Source: Williamsia soli (GTDB lineage Bacteria; Actinomycetota; Actinomycetes; Mycobacteriales; Mycobacteriaceae). From it: DNA of 64,000 nucleotides. A program made the position numbers and the translations under genes. Positions 42,875-52,232 of this stretch are shown one piece after another (the first letter of the stretch is position 1; each line of letters opens with the position of its first letter). Location of the stretch: NCBI RefSeq assembly GCF_017377795.1, contig NZ_JAFRDR010000008.1:124001-188000 (forward strand), in the 5' to 3' direction. Under the pieces are notes generated by a model. That model was not told the origin of the DNA. It made no database searches and saw nothing but the letters and a program-made list of their open reading frames with translations.

Positions 42875-44854
42875 ATGACCGTGATGACTCCGGCATATCA
42901 GCGGTCCCTTCGCATATTCACCGCGATCACCACAGCTGTAATTGTGGTTATCCCGGCCTTTCTGCTCCCTTCGGCCGCGGCTGCGCCCGGCGACGGTGGA
43001 TCCCTCTCGCAATCACCCGTTTTGGCGTTGCCCACGCTCGGCGCAGGCGACACCCTGTCCTTTTTCGGACAGCAAGGCACCCAGACGATCACCATCCCGG
43101 TGCCGTCCGGTCTCGCCCCGTCCGAGTTGAGAGCGACCGTCGAATTGCCCCCGAACCTGCAAAGCGGCAGTATCTCGGCCGTCCAGCAGGAACGCACGCT
43201 CTCGCGCGTCGACATCCCCACAGCTGAACGGGCAACGGTCACGATTCCTCTCCGAGGGGCGACCGTCGTCGAGAACTCGGTCGCGATAACACTGCAGTCG
43301 TTCCTGGTGCCCGCCAGCGGGATCTGTGTGTTCGACAAAGCAGACCCCTTGCGCCTGACCGACGCCTCGGTGGCGTTCACCGGGACCGAAGCAGCGCCCG
43401 CTTCCGTCGCAGAGTTCTTACCGCCCGTTCTGGAGAAGCTCACGGTATCCGTTCCTGCGACGCCCAGCCAGAGTGAATCTGGCGCTGCCGTCGCACTGTC
43501 GTCGGCCGTGGTCGCGTACTACGGGGCTCAGCCGGTAGAAGTTGTGGTCCAGGCGCTTCCGGCCGGAAGCAACGTACCCGACATCCCCTCCGCGCCACTC
43601 GAGCGCCAGATCACGATCATCGAGCAGCCGGCCAGTGGGGTCACCTTGCTCGAGGGTCCCGGCGTGCCGGCGTTGGTGATCAGTGGACCCGCGGCCGAAC
43701 TGAGCAACCAGGCCCTCCTGCTGACCAGTGACATCGCCCGGCTCGCGGTCAGCTCCAGAGCGGTGGCCGGACCGCTGCGTGTCAGCCCGCAGCTGCCTCC
43801 CGACTCGACCACCCTGCGGGACCTCGGCGAACCCGGGGTCAGCGCAACGGCTTTGACCGACCCCCAGGTCTCGATCGGCATCGACCAGACACGTCTCGGG
43901 CGACCGGCGGGGAACATCCGGGTGAATCTCAAGGGTTCGTATACGCCGTTGCCACCTAACTACGGAGGGCAGGTGGTCGTTTCCGTCGGCGATCAAGTGG
44001 TCTCCCGGTGGGCCGCCGAGGCGAACGGGACGATCGACAAGTGGGTCGACATCCCCGACCGGCTGTTGCAGCGCTTCACCGATCTCAATGTCGCGGTCGA
44101 CGCTGCCGGTGACACCGGCGGATGCGGCCAGAGTTCGCCCATCACACTCACCATCGACGGCGACAGCCCCGTACAGAGCACCCCCGCAGATCCGCCCGTC
44201 CCGCCCGGCTTCCAGTCGATTCCGCAGGCGTTCATGCCGTCGGTCCAGGTCGGTCTGACCATCGGATCGCTGGACGACACCGCGCGTGCGTCCAGCATCG
44301 TCACCGGTCTGCAGCGCCTGAGCTCAGTTCCGATCGAGACCACCGTGGTTCCACTCGGTGAGGCTGTCTCATCGAGCAACCCGGCGATCTTGATCTCAGC
44401 CGACGGCTGGAACGAGCCGGGCATCGACCTGCCGGTGAGTACCACCGCAGGGGGCCCGATCGACATCGAAGGAGTCGACAGTTCCGGAGGCAAGACCACG
44501 CTGACGCTCGACCCAGCCGTGCCCTTCGGCTCGCTGCAGACGGTACGGGACGGCGGCCGGACGGTACTGGTGGCCTCCTCGACGGGCACAGCGGGACAAC
44601 TCGACTCGCTGCTGCGCTGGCTGGAAGCCGACGAAGAGCGTTGGATCACCCTGAATGGCAACGCGTTGATCGCGGTACCCGACCAGGATCCGATCGCGAT
44701 GATTTCCGATGCCGCCAACTCACCGCAGTCCACATCCGGAGACGATGACAACAAGCAGCTGATCCGTTGGATCGGGGTCGGCGTGCTGGTGGCCATCGCA
44801 CTCGGCGTGGGGTTCCTGATCCTGCGCAGCCGGCGCCGCGAACCAGGTAGCTGA
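42875..44854 (+). CDS. BcsB-like exported polysaccharide-synthase subunit
   Basis: A 659-residue protein with a signal peptide (about 1-40, ending PSAAAAPG), a large beta-rich exported region, and a C-terminal membrane anchor (about 630-652, IGVGVLVAIALGVGFLILR) with a short basic tail. The domain pattern (carbohydrate-binding-like repeats alternating with flavodoxin-like folds) matches BcsB, which guides nascent cellulose from the synthase. ATG 42875 is chosen; GTG 42881 or ATG 42884 are alternatives. It is first in a four-gene operon with a GT2 synthase. Confidence 0.72.
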   Translation: MTVMTPAYQRSLRIFTAITTAVIVVIPAFLLPSAAAAPGDGGSLSQSPVLALPTLGAGDTLSFFGQQGTQTITIPVPSGLAPSELRATVELPPNLQSGSISAVQQERTLSRVDIPTAERATVTIPLRGATVVENSVAITLQSFLVPASGICVFDKADPLRLTDASVAFTGTEAAPASVAEFLPPVLEKLTVSVPATPSQSESGAAVALSSAVVAYYGAQPVEVVVQALPAGSNVPDIPSAPLERQITIIEQPASGVTLLEGPGVPALVISGPAAELSNQALLLTSDIARLAVSSRAVAGPLRVSPQLPPDSTTLRDLGEPGVSATALTDPQVSIGIDQTRLGRPAGNIRVNLKGSYTPLPPNYGGQVVVSVGDQVVSRWAAEANGTIDKWVDIPDRLLQRFTDLNVAVDAAGDTGGCGQSSPITLTIDGDSPVQSTPADPPVPPGFQSIPQAFMPSVQVGLTIGSLDDTARASSIVTGLQRLSSVPIETTVVPLGEAVSSSNPAILISADGWNEPGIDLPVSTTAGGPIDIEGVDSSGGKTTLTLDPAVPFGSLQTVRDGGRTVLVASSTGTAGQLDSLLRWLEADEERWITLNGNALIAVPDQDPIAMISDAANSPQSTSGDDDNKQLIRWIGVGVLVAIALGVGFLILRSRRREPGS

Positions 44855-44860
44855 TCTCAG

Positions 44861-46348
44861 GTGGCGGCCGCTGAATTTCCGCTCTTCTCGTCCCTGCACC
44901 CGGTCTACCGGATCATCTTCCGCTGGGCGCTGATCGGCGTCCTCACGCTGGTGGCCTTCTGGGACTCTCTGGCGAGTGTGCTCGAGGAGTCCTACTCCGG
45001 CAGCCTCATCGGTTACGTCCTTGCCATTCCCTGGCTCGCGCTGCTCGCGGCGCAGGGCGTGGCCAGACGTCGGTCGGGCGAGCTGCCCATCCATGACCGG
45101 CAAACCGACTTCATCGTCGGTTTCATGGGTCTGGTGCTGGCCCTGTTGATCAAGGGGGTCCTGGTGGGCCGGTATGCCGACCAGTACCACCTCATTCGAC
45201 TTGACCTACTTGCGATGTGGCTGTTCGTGGTCAGTTCCGCTGTGGTGCTGTTCGGGCTGCGCCCCGTGTCCCGCTTCGCGCTGGTATGGCTCCTGCTGCT
45301 CACTGTCTTCCCGCTCGCGTTTCGGATCATCGTCATCACTCTGGGCGGCACCCGTTATGCGGCAGCCGCAGTCATGGTCGTCATGGCCGCAGGCGCGACC
45401 GCCTTGGCGGTGGGCCGCACCCGCAGACGTGGGCTGATCGGAGCGGCCGGCACCGTGGTCGTCGGCATGGGCATCGTGCTGGTCATGTACGTCTACTTCC
45501 CGACGGCCCCGGTCATGGCGTACACCCAGATCCCCCCGCTGCTGGCCACCGCACTCGTCGCCGAGGCCATGTATCTCTACTCCAGACGCGGGACGGCGAA
45601 AACGCCGATGGACCGACCCATCAACCCACTCTCGGCGAAGACCATCCTGTTGGCCGTCACCATGGTGACCGCATTCGCAGTGGCGCTGTCGCTCATCAGT
45701 CTGCCGCGGTCGACGGCGCCGCCCGTGTTGCGGGACAACGCACTCGAGTTCGGCACTCCCCTCATCGCCCCACCCGGGTGGCAGACCACCAACGTCACCG
45801 AGTACGACTTCGTCAAGCGCTTCTTCGGCCGCACCTCCACACTGATCCGCCAACGTCTGCTCGCTGAGGAAGGGAACCCTGCCTGGGACAAGCTGTCCCG
45901 CCCGCGGACCGTCATCGTCGACAGCGTCACCACCCTCCGTCCAGTGGCGTTCTCCGTATACCCCGACAACGTCATCTACAACATGACCGCGACCCGAACC
46001 AGCAACGGCCGCAAGATCGATCTCGGTAACGACGTCGTCGGCGAGATCTTCACCGTCGTCGACGACACTCTGCTGGTGACCTGGACCAAACTGACGTGGA
46101 CCTGGCGCAACAAGTCCTCCGCTCAGCGAGTCACGCTGCTCACGGTCGACAATCATGACGCGGATGCACCGTTCCCCGAACCCGAGGATGCGTTGATCGA
46201 CAACCTGAACACCCTGTTCACGGTCCTCATCCGCGGCAACTCAGTGGTGGACAACAACAATCCGAACTTCAAGGATGCCGGGATGCTCACCGTGCTGGGT
46301 CGCGAACTGGTGGCCGCACAACTCGAACCCGCAAGGCAGGCCTCATGA
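44861..46348 (+). CDS. Polytopic membrane protein of the polysaccharide operon
   Basis: A 495-residue protein from GTG 44861, 6 bases after the BcsB-like stop. It has about 9-10 hydrophobic segments over residues 20-290, then an exported domain of about 200 residues that is beta-rich and without Cys (RPRTVIVDSVTTLRPVAFSVYPDN). No known family was recognised. Tight linkage to the synthase suggests a role in export or assembly of the polymer. Its stop overlaps the GT2 ATG. Confidence 0.65.
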   Translation: MAAAEFPLFSSLHPVYRIIFRWALIGVLTLVAFWDSLASVLEESYSGSLIGYVLAIPWLALLAAQGVARRRSGELPIHDRQTDFIVGFMGLVLALLIKGVLVGRYADQYHLIRLDLLAMWLFVVSSAVVLFGLRPVSRFALVWLLLLTVFPLAFRIIVITLGGTRYAAAAVMVVMAAGATALAVGRTRRRGLIGAAGTVVVGMGIVLVMYVYFPTAPVMAYTQIPPLLATALVAEAMYLYSRRGTAKTPMDRPINPLSAKTILLAVTMVTAFAVALSLISLPRSTAPPVLRDNALEFGTPLIAPPGWQTTNVTEYDFVKRFFGRTSTLIRQRLLAEEGNPAWDKLSRPRTVIVDSVTTLRPVAFSVYPDNVIYNMTATRTSNGRKIDLGNDVVGEIFTVVDDTLLVTWTKLTWTWRNKSSAQRVTLLTVDNHDADAPFPEPEDALIDNLNTLFTVLIRGNSVVDNNNPNFKDAGMLTVLGRELVAAQLEPARQAS

Positions 46349-47895
46349 CCGGCCCCTCCGAACCCGAGGACTTGCGGCGCGGTGCCTCGTTGTCGAACGG
46401 CATGAGCACCGACGGGATGGACCCGGAATCCGACGAGTTCAAGACCACCGCTCTGTTCGACGCGATCGAGGGTTTACGCGCGGTCGATCCGCTGCGATCA
46501 GCCTCCACGGCGGTGGTGGGTTGGCAAAAGGGCGTGCTGATCGGGTTCTGCGTCGTCGTCATCGGTCTTGCCATCTGGCAGCCCGTCGCCACCGCGACTT
46601 CCCTGATCGGACTCTGCACCCTGTTCTACGTAGGGTCACTCGGCGACCGGCTCCTGATCTTCCGGCGTGGACTCGCGTCCGGCCCCATCTCCATCAGCGA
46701 CGAACGCGCCCGGGCTGTTCCGGACTCTGACCTGCCGATGTACACGATTCTCGTGCCGGCCTACAACGAGCCCGAGGTGGTGGCCGACCTCATCGGAGCC
46801 ATGGCCGCGATCGAGTACCCCGCCGAGAAAATGCAGGTCCTCTTACTGCTCGAAGCAGACGATGACGTGACGATCAACGCGGCGGAGGCGTGCAAGGGCG
46901 TCGAGATGATCACCATCGTGTTGGTACCTCCCGCCGAACCGCGAACCAAACCCAAGGCCTGCAACTACGGCCTCCACCTCGCCACCGGCGAGATAGTCAC
47001 CATCTACGACGCGGAAGATCTCCCGGATCCGCTCCAATTGCGGCGCGCGGTCCTCGCTTTCGCCGACGGCGACGACTCGATCGCGTGCGTCCAGGCGAAA
47101 CTCGCGTTCCACAACGGCAGGCAGAATCTGTTGACCGGGTGGTTCACCAACGACTACGGACTGTGGTTCGGCTACCTGCTGCCCGGGCTGATGCGCAGTC
47201 GTGCACCCATCCCGCTCGGTGGCACATCGAACCATCTACGGCGTTCTGTGCTCAGAGAGATCGGCGCGTGGGATCCGTTCAACGTCACCGAAGACGCCGA
47301 CCTCGGGGTGCGGATCGCTGAAACCGGATACCGCACAGCGGTGATCGATTCGGTGACCCTCGAGGAGGCCAACAGCGACCCGATCAACTGGATCCGGCAG
47401 CGATCACGCTGGTACAAGGGCTACCTGCAGACCTGGCTGGTACATGTGCGGCGGCCGGTCACACTGTGGAAGGCCATCGGTGCCGTCAGCTTCATCCGAT
47501 TCACCCTGCTGCTGGCAGGCACTCCCGTCATCGCCTGCCTGAACCTGGTCTTCTGGTTCATCACGGTGATGTGGTTTCTCGGCCAGCCTGCCTTCATCGG
47601 GGAGGTGTTCCCCTGGTACATCTACTTTCCGGCCCTGGTCTCGCTCATCTTCGGCAATGGCGCCACGATCTACATGAACCTGATCGCCATCCGAGAGGAC
47701 GACCGTCCCGACCTCCTGATACCAGCGCTGACCGTCCCCATCTACTGGGTGATGATGAGTATCGCGTCCGCGAAAGGGTGCTATCAGCTGATCCGGAACC
47801 CCTCCTACTGGGAGAAGACCTTTCACGGCCTCTCGGTCAAGACCGACGTGAATCCCGGCGATGCGCCGACCGGCGCGGAGGGTGGCAATGGGTAG
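46345..47895 (+). CDS. Cellulose-synthase-like GT2 glycosyltransferase
   Basis: A 516-residue processive-type synthase. Two membrane helices (about 70-105) precede the catalytic domain: ILVPAYNEP (about 135), DAED (about 222), TEDADLG (about 315) and QRSRW (about 352), which is the QxxRW motif. Three or four C-terminal helices follow. All residues needed for beta-glycan synthesis are present, but there is no PilZ domain after the helices, unlike BcsA. UDP-glucose, UDP-galactose or GDP-mannose are possible donors. Confidence 0.85.
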   Translation: MTGPSEPEDLRRGASLSNGMSTDGMDPESDEFKTTALFDAIEGLRAVDPLRSASTAVVGWQKGVLIGFCVVVIGLAIWQPVATATSLIGLCTLFYVGSLGDRLLIFRRGLASGPISISDERARAVPDSDLPMYTILVPAYNEPEVVADLIGAMAAIEYPAEKMQVLLLLEADDDVTINAAEACKGVEMITIVLVPPAEPRTKPKACNYGLHLATGEIVTIYDAEDLPDPLQLRRAVLAFADGDDSIACVQAKLAFHNGRQNLLTGWFTNDYGLWFGYLLPGLMRSRAPIPLGGTSNHLRRSVLREIGAWDPFNVTEDADLGVRIAETGYRTAVIDSVTLEEANSDPINWIRQRSRWYKGYLQTWLVHVRRPVTLWKAIGAVSFIRFTLLLAGTPVIACLNLVFWFITVMWFLGQPAFIGEVFPWYIYFPALVSLIFGNGATIYMNLIAIREDDRPDLLIPALTVPIYWVMMSIASAKGCYQLIRNPSYWEKTFHGLSVKTDVNPGDAPTGAEGGNG

Positions 47896-49582
47896 CAGAC
47901 GCCTCAGCACGATCGTCTACTTCGTCTGCGCCGGCGTGTATCTGGTGGTGGGGTACTACCTGTGTGTGCGTCACGGGTTCATCATCGGCGACGCCCTGTC
48001 CAGGGTTTCGTCAGCGGAAACGGTGCTCTTCAGCCGCGATCCCCACGTCGCCGCAATCGGTTTCATCTTCACGCCGCTGACCGCACTCGTGCAGCTACCG
48101 GCCGTGGGGTTCGGCGAGATCTGGCAGCCGATGACGGAACTCGCCTACTCGGGAGTGATCATGTCGGCCCTCTTCATGGCCGGCGCCGCGGTACAGGTGC
48201 TCGGTATCGGCGCGGATCGTGGTCTCCCGCGTTCGTTCACGCTGCTCATCACGGTTCTGTTCGCCTTCAATCCGATGATCGTGTTCTACGGCTCCAACGG
48301 GATGAGCGAAGCCCCCTTCGTGTTCTTCACCTGCTGGGCGGTCCGCCGACTGATCGCCTGGGCGACGGACGACGATGTGCACCACCTCGCTGCTGCCGGC
48401 GTCGCACTCGGCTTGGGCTACCTGACCCGATACGACGCCGTCGCAGCCATCGGCGCAGCCGCGATCTTCGTGGCCATGGTCACGGCATTCCGTAGCGCCC
48501 CGCACCTACGCTGGCGTCGCGCCGCCCTCGACGGCGGACTGGTCGCGGCTCCCGGCTTCTTCGCGTTTCTCGGCTGGGCGGCCACCAGCTGGCTGATCAC
48601 CGGACAGGCGTTCGCCCAATTCAGTTCGCAGTACGGCAATTCCTCGATCATGCAGCAATCGGGAGCCGACACCCCCCGCGAGTTCCTGCCCGGTCTCGAG
48701 TTCTCGTTCACCTCGACCGTGCTCCTCGCGCCGACGTTGATCCCACTTCTGGTGCTGGCCGGGGTGGCGGGGTGGTGGCGCCGCGACTGGATCCCCCTAC
48801 TCGTGCCGGTCCTGATCTTCGGGGCGGTGCTTGCCTTTCAGGCCTACAGTTACGCGAGCGGTTCCACGTTCGGCTTCCTGCGCTTCTACATTCTCGCGGT
48901 ACCCATGGCGGCGACGACGGCCATCCTGCTCCTGCCCGCCCGCGCCTGCACGATAACCAAGAGGCGCGGCAAATATGCACCGACGCAGACGCTCTCACCA
49001 TCGCGCCACCCGGCACCCCGGCATCGGATCAGCCGCGCCCCGAAGTGGCCGGCTTTCGTCGCCGCGGCTTTGTTACTGGCAGTGACCGTTCCGAGTTCCG
49101 CATGGGGAATGAGCAAACCGCACTATGCTCCTCAGGAGTATGCGCTCGGAGCCGTGCTCGCACCGGAACCCGACAACGTCACGGACCGCAAGGCGACCGA
49201 ACACCGTATCGCGGCAACTTTCTCGACCGAGCGCGAGATGGCACGGTACCTCGACGGACTCGATCTCCCTGAAGGATCCATCCTGACCGACACCGTCTAC
49301 GGATTCGCCGTCGTGGTCGCCTCGACGAAACCGAAGACCTTCGTCGTCCCGTCCGATCAGGATTTCACCGCCATCCTCAACGATCCCGCGGCCAACAACG
49401 TGAAGTATCTGCTCTCTGTGCCCAACACCGGGCGAGGTGAATCAGATGCACTCAACCTCCGTTACCCGACGCTCTACGAGACCGGCGCCGACATCGCAAC
49501 GCTGGCACTCGAGGTGCCCAACGACGGCGAGAGTCAACCGATCTGGCGAATCTACCGCGTACTCGAGTCCGTCGACGACTGA
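47888..49582 (+). CDS. GT-C-like polytopic glycosyltransferase
   Basis: A 564-residue membrane protein with about 9-11 helices in residues 10-400 and an exported C-terminal domain. GSNGMSEAPFVFFTCWAVRR and LGYLTRYDAVAAIGA resemble ArnT/PMT-type GT-C enzymes that use lipid-linked sugars outside the membrane. ATG 47888 has GGAGGG just before it and overlaps the GT2 stop. The role would be to decorate the polymer made by the GT2 enzyme. The GT-C call is from pattern only. Confidence 0.62.
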   Translation: MGSRRLSTIVYFVCAGVYLVVGYYLCVRHGFIIGDALSRVSSAETVLFSRDPHVAAIGFIFTPLTALVQLPAVGFGEIWQPMTELAYSGVIMSALFMAGAAVQVLGIGADRGLPRSFTLLITVLFAFNPMIVFYGSNGMSEAPFVFFTCWAVRRLIAWATDDDVHHLAAAGVALGLGYLTRYDAVAAIGAAAIFVAMVTAFRSAPHLRWRRAALDGGLVAAPGFFAFLGWAATSWLITGQAFAQFSSQYGNSSIMQQSGADTPREFLPGLEFSFTSTVLLAPTLIPLLVLAGVAGWWRRDWIPLLVPVLIFGAVLAFQAYSYASGSTFGFLRFYILAVPMAATTAILLLPARACTITKRRGKYAPTQTLSPSRHPAPRHRISRAPKWPAFVAAALLLAVTVPSSAWGMSKPHYAPQEYALGAVLAPEPDNVTDRKATEHRIAATFSTEREMARYLDGLDLPEGSILTDTVYGFAVVVASTKPKTFVVPSDQDFTAILNDPAANNVKYLLSVPNTGRGESDALNLRYPTLYETGADIATLALEVPNDGESQPIWRIYRVLESVDD

Positions 49583-49609
49583 TCGTGGTGGCCGGTGGGG
49601 CCTCAGCGA

Positions 49610-50752
49610 CTAGGCCGCCAGCCTGCGAATGACCCCGAACATGGGATCGCCGGGCCCGATGTCCAAGGTGCATTCACCGAGTCGCGGATCCGGCACAAAC
49701 GACCAGAACAGTGCACCCGCCGTACCTGCCTCGTTTTGAGCCGAGACCTTGCGCAGAAGCGTGTCCGCCCGCTCATGCAAGCTGACGCAGCCGCCCGCAC
49801 GCTGCCCGATCTCAGCGACGACCAGCGGTTTGCCCACTGCCTGCGCCTGTGTCAGCCGAATCGCGAGTCCATCGTGATGGTTGCCGGGTATCAGCTCTCG
49901 CGGACTGTAGTCGTGGTAGTCGAGAACGTCGATGCCTGGCGATGCGGCGACGTCGCCATACTCGGTGAACTGCGCTCCGCACTGCCCACCGCCGGCGAGC
50001 CCGGCCCACACCGGGGTGTCGTGGTCGAGCGACTTGAGCCGCGCGCCGGCGTCGTCGAAGAACGAACGCAACACGCGCGCGGCGTCCGCCGGGCAGGTTC
50101 GGGCCTGCCAGGTGCAGGCCGCGTCGCCACAGTTGCTCGCCTCCGGCTCACCCATCAGTTCCCAACCGGCCAGCGACGATGACGAGCCCCAGCGGGCCAC
50201 CGCAGTGTCGAGCCAGCGGGCGTAGGGCATCGGAGCGGTCTCCGCTTGAATGTCGTCCCATCCGGATGAGTACCACTGATGATCCTTGAATTTCCCGTCC
50301 TCACAGGCACCTTCGCCCGAGGCCAGCACCGGTACCAGCAGCTGATCGTGGCGACCCGCAGCATCGAAGATTGCATCCAACCGGGAGAAGTCGGTCTCGT
50401 GGGTGTGCTTGTCGACTGCCATCGAGGCGAAGAGGTTGAACCGTGTGACCGAATCCGCCGGCAAAGCGCCGAAATACGAATCGAGGTCGACCTGCGCCCC
50501 GCAGCCGTTGTTCACTGTCCAGTCGGTGCCGAGTTGATAGGCGTTCAACCCGATCGGCCACCAGGGGCGACCGTCCAGGAGTAGTCCGTCGGCGGTCGTC
50601 GACACGCGAGAAGCTCCCTGTTCGTTCCCCGAACGGTCCTCGCCACATCCGGCGACAATGGCAACCAGCGCCAAGACAACCGTTGCGACGACCATCCGCG
50701 ACGACCGACGTCGCTCTGTAGGGCGCCGCTCGGCACAGGCTCCGCGGCTCAT
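49610..50752 (-). CDS. GH5-like glycoside hydrolase lipoprotein
   Basis: A 380-residue exported enzyme with a lipobox (IVAGC, Cys about 36). The mature protein is a TIM-barrel clan-A type hydrolase: WELMGEPE carries the acid/base Glu (about 200) and LVVAEIGQR the nucleophile Glu (about 312). HDYSPRE and LFWSFVPDP are further family landmarks. The family includes cellulases and mannanases. It converges on the polysaccharide operon 27 bases from its end, so it may trim or release the polymer, as BcsZ does for cellulose. Confidence 0.75.
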   Translation of the reverse strand: MSRGACAERRPTERRRSSRMVVATVVLALVAIVAGCGEDRSGNEQGASRVSTTADGLLLDGRPWWPIGLNAYQLGTDWTVNNGCGAQVDLDSYFGALPADSVTRFNLFASMAVDKHTHETDFSRLDAIFDAAGRHDQLLVPVLASGEGACEDGKFKDHQWYSSGWDDIQAETAPMPYARWLDTAVARWGSSSSLAGWELMGEPEASNCGDAACTWQARTCPADAARVLRSFFDDAGARLKSLDHDTPVWAGLAGGGQCGAQFTEYGDVAASPGIDVLDYHDYSPRELIPGNHHDGLAIRLTQAQAVGKPLVVAEIGQRAGGCVSLHERADTLLRKVSAQNEAGTAGALFWSFVPDPRLGECTLDIGPGDPMFGVIRRLAA

Positions 50753-50878
50753 CGCACCATCGTATGCCCCTTCAGCCGGGTCATCGGTCGCTCACCTGAG
50801 CGAATGCCTGCACCGAACGGTCGAATTCCGCCGTTTGACGACCCCCGAAGTGCACCGTGACCGGTACTGTCGCAGGCG

Positions 50879-52204
50879 ATGATTCGACCGCTACAGCGTG
50901 CTTCGGTCCTGGTGGGCTCGCTGATACTCCTGCTATCGATCAGTGGACCTGCCGTGGCCGGCGCCGCGCCCGTCACGCTGACGCCCCCGATCGGCGCACC
51001 GGCGCCTGAGACGATCACCGACGGCTGCCCGTACCAGACCACCCCGGTCCCGCCCGTCGACGAGTCGGAGGTCGTACCAGTCGGCATGCCGTCTCCGACA
51101 CCGTTGCCGGTACCCGATCCCCCGGTAGGCGGTGACCTACTCGGAGGTTGCGGGGTCGTTCTCGCCCCTGGGGCCGCCCCGGCGCCCGAAGGCCTGACCG
51201 CCGCAGGTTGGCTGATCGCCGATCTGACCGCCGACAAGGTCCTCGCAGCCAAGGATCCGCATGGTCGCTACCGCCCGGCCAGCACCATCAAGGTGTTGCT
51301 CGCCCTGGTGGTCCTCGACGAACTGGATCTGGACGCGACGATCACCGGTACCCAGGACGACGACGAGGTCGAGGGCGACGCCGCCGGGGTCGGTCCCGGA
51401 GGCATCTACACCGTCCGCGATCTGCTCGCCGGGCTCATGCTGGTGTCGGGCAACGACTGTGCGCACGCACTTGCCCGCGAACTCGGCGGTCAGGACGCAG
51501 CCGTCGAGAAGATGAACGAGAAAGCGGCAGAACTCGGAGCGACCGACACGCGCGCCGCCTCCGCGTCCGGTCTCGACGGGCCCGGCATGAGCAGCTCACC
51601 ATACGATGAGGCGCTGATCTTCCGCGCGGCCCTGCAGTTCCCCGAGTTCGTGGAGATCTCGAGACACGACGAACTCCGGTTCCCCGGATATCCCGGCATG
51701 CCCACGGACACCACCGACGCCGACGGGAATGAGTCGTCGGCCGAGACCACCGCGGAGACCACCCCATCCGGCGACCCCGGTATCGACCTCTACAACATGA
51801 ACCAGTTGCTGTACAGCTATCCGGGCATGATCGCCGGGAAGACCGGGTATACGGACGATGCCCGCAAGACATTCGTCGGCGCCGCAGAACGTGACGGCCG
51901 CCAGATCCTCATCGTGCAGATGTATGGACTCAACGACGGGCCCGGTTCTTACTGGCGCCAGGCCGAGGCCATGCTCGACTACGGATTCGCCCAGCCCGCA
52001 GCGCAGAACATCGGCACCCTGATCGAGGAGCCGGGTCAGACGACCGAATCCGCGGGCGCCGAGCCCCGAGACGGCAACCGGGTCGCCGCCCCCGAATCCG
52101 AGGCCGGCACCGACTGGACCGTTCGACTCTTCATCGGGCTGCTCGGTGCACTCGTCGTCGTCGGTCTCGTCTACGCAGGCCTGCGTATGGACAAACGCCA
52201 CTGA
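50879..52204 (+). CDS. D-alanyl-D-alanine carboxypeptidase (PBP5-type)
   Basis: A 441-residue exported serine peptidase that removes the terminal D-Ala of peptidoglycan stem peptides. It has a signal peptide (about 1-31), then a long Pro-rich stretch to about residue 100. The active-site motifs are STIK (135-138), SGN (about 191) and KTG (about 321). A C-terminal membrane helix (about 415-436) anchors it. The order and spacing are right for the DacA/DacB group. An insertion with many Thr and Glu (about 280-300) sits before KTG. Confidence 0.92.
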   Translation: MIRPLQRASVLVGSLILLLSISGPAVAGAAPVTLTPPIGAPAPETITDGCPYQTTPVPPVDESEVVPVGMPSPTPLPVPDPPVGGDLLGGCGVVLAPGAAPAPEGLTAAGWLIADLTADKVLAAKDPHGRYRPASTIKVLLALVVLDELDLDATITGTQDDDEVEGDAAGVGPGGIYTVRDLLAGLMLVSGNDCAHALARELGGQDAAVEKMNEKAAELGATDTRAASASGLDGPGMSSSPYDEALIFRAALQFPEFVEISRHDELRFPGYPGMPTDTTDADGNESSAETTAETTPSGDPGIDLYNMNQLLYSYPGMIAGKTGYTDDARKTFVGAAERDGRQILIVQMYGLNDGPGSYWRQAEAMLDYGFAQPAAQNIGTLIEEPGQTTESAGAEPRDGNRVAAPESEAGTDWTVRLFIGLLGALVVVGLVYAGLRMDKRH

Positions 52205-52232
52205 GGCCGCTCGCACCCCAGCTCGGACGCGA

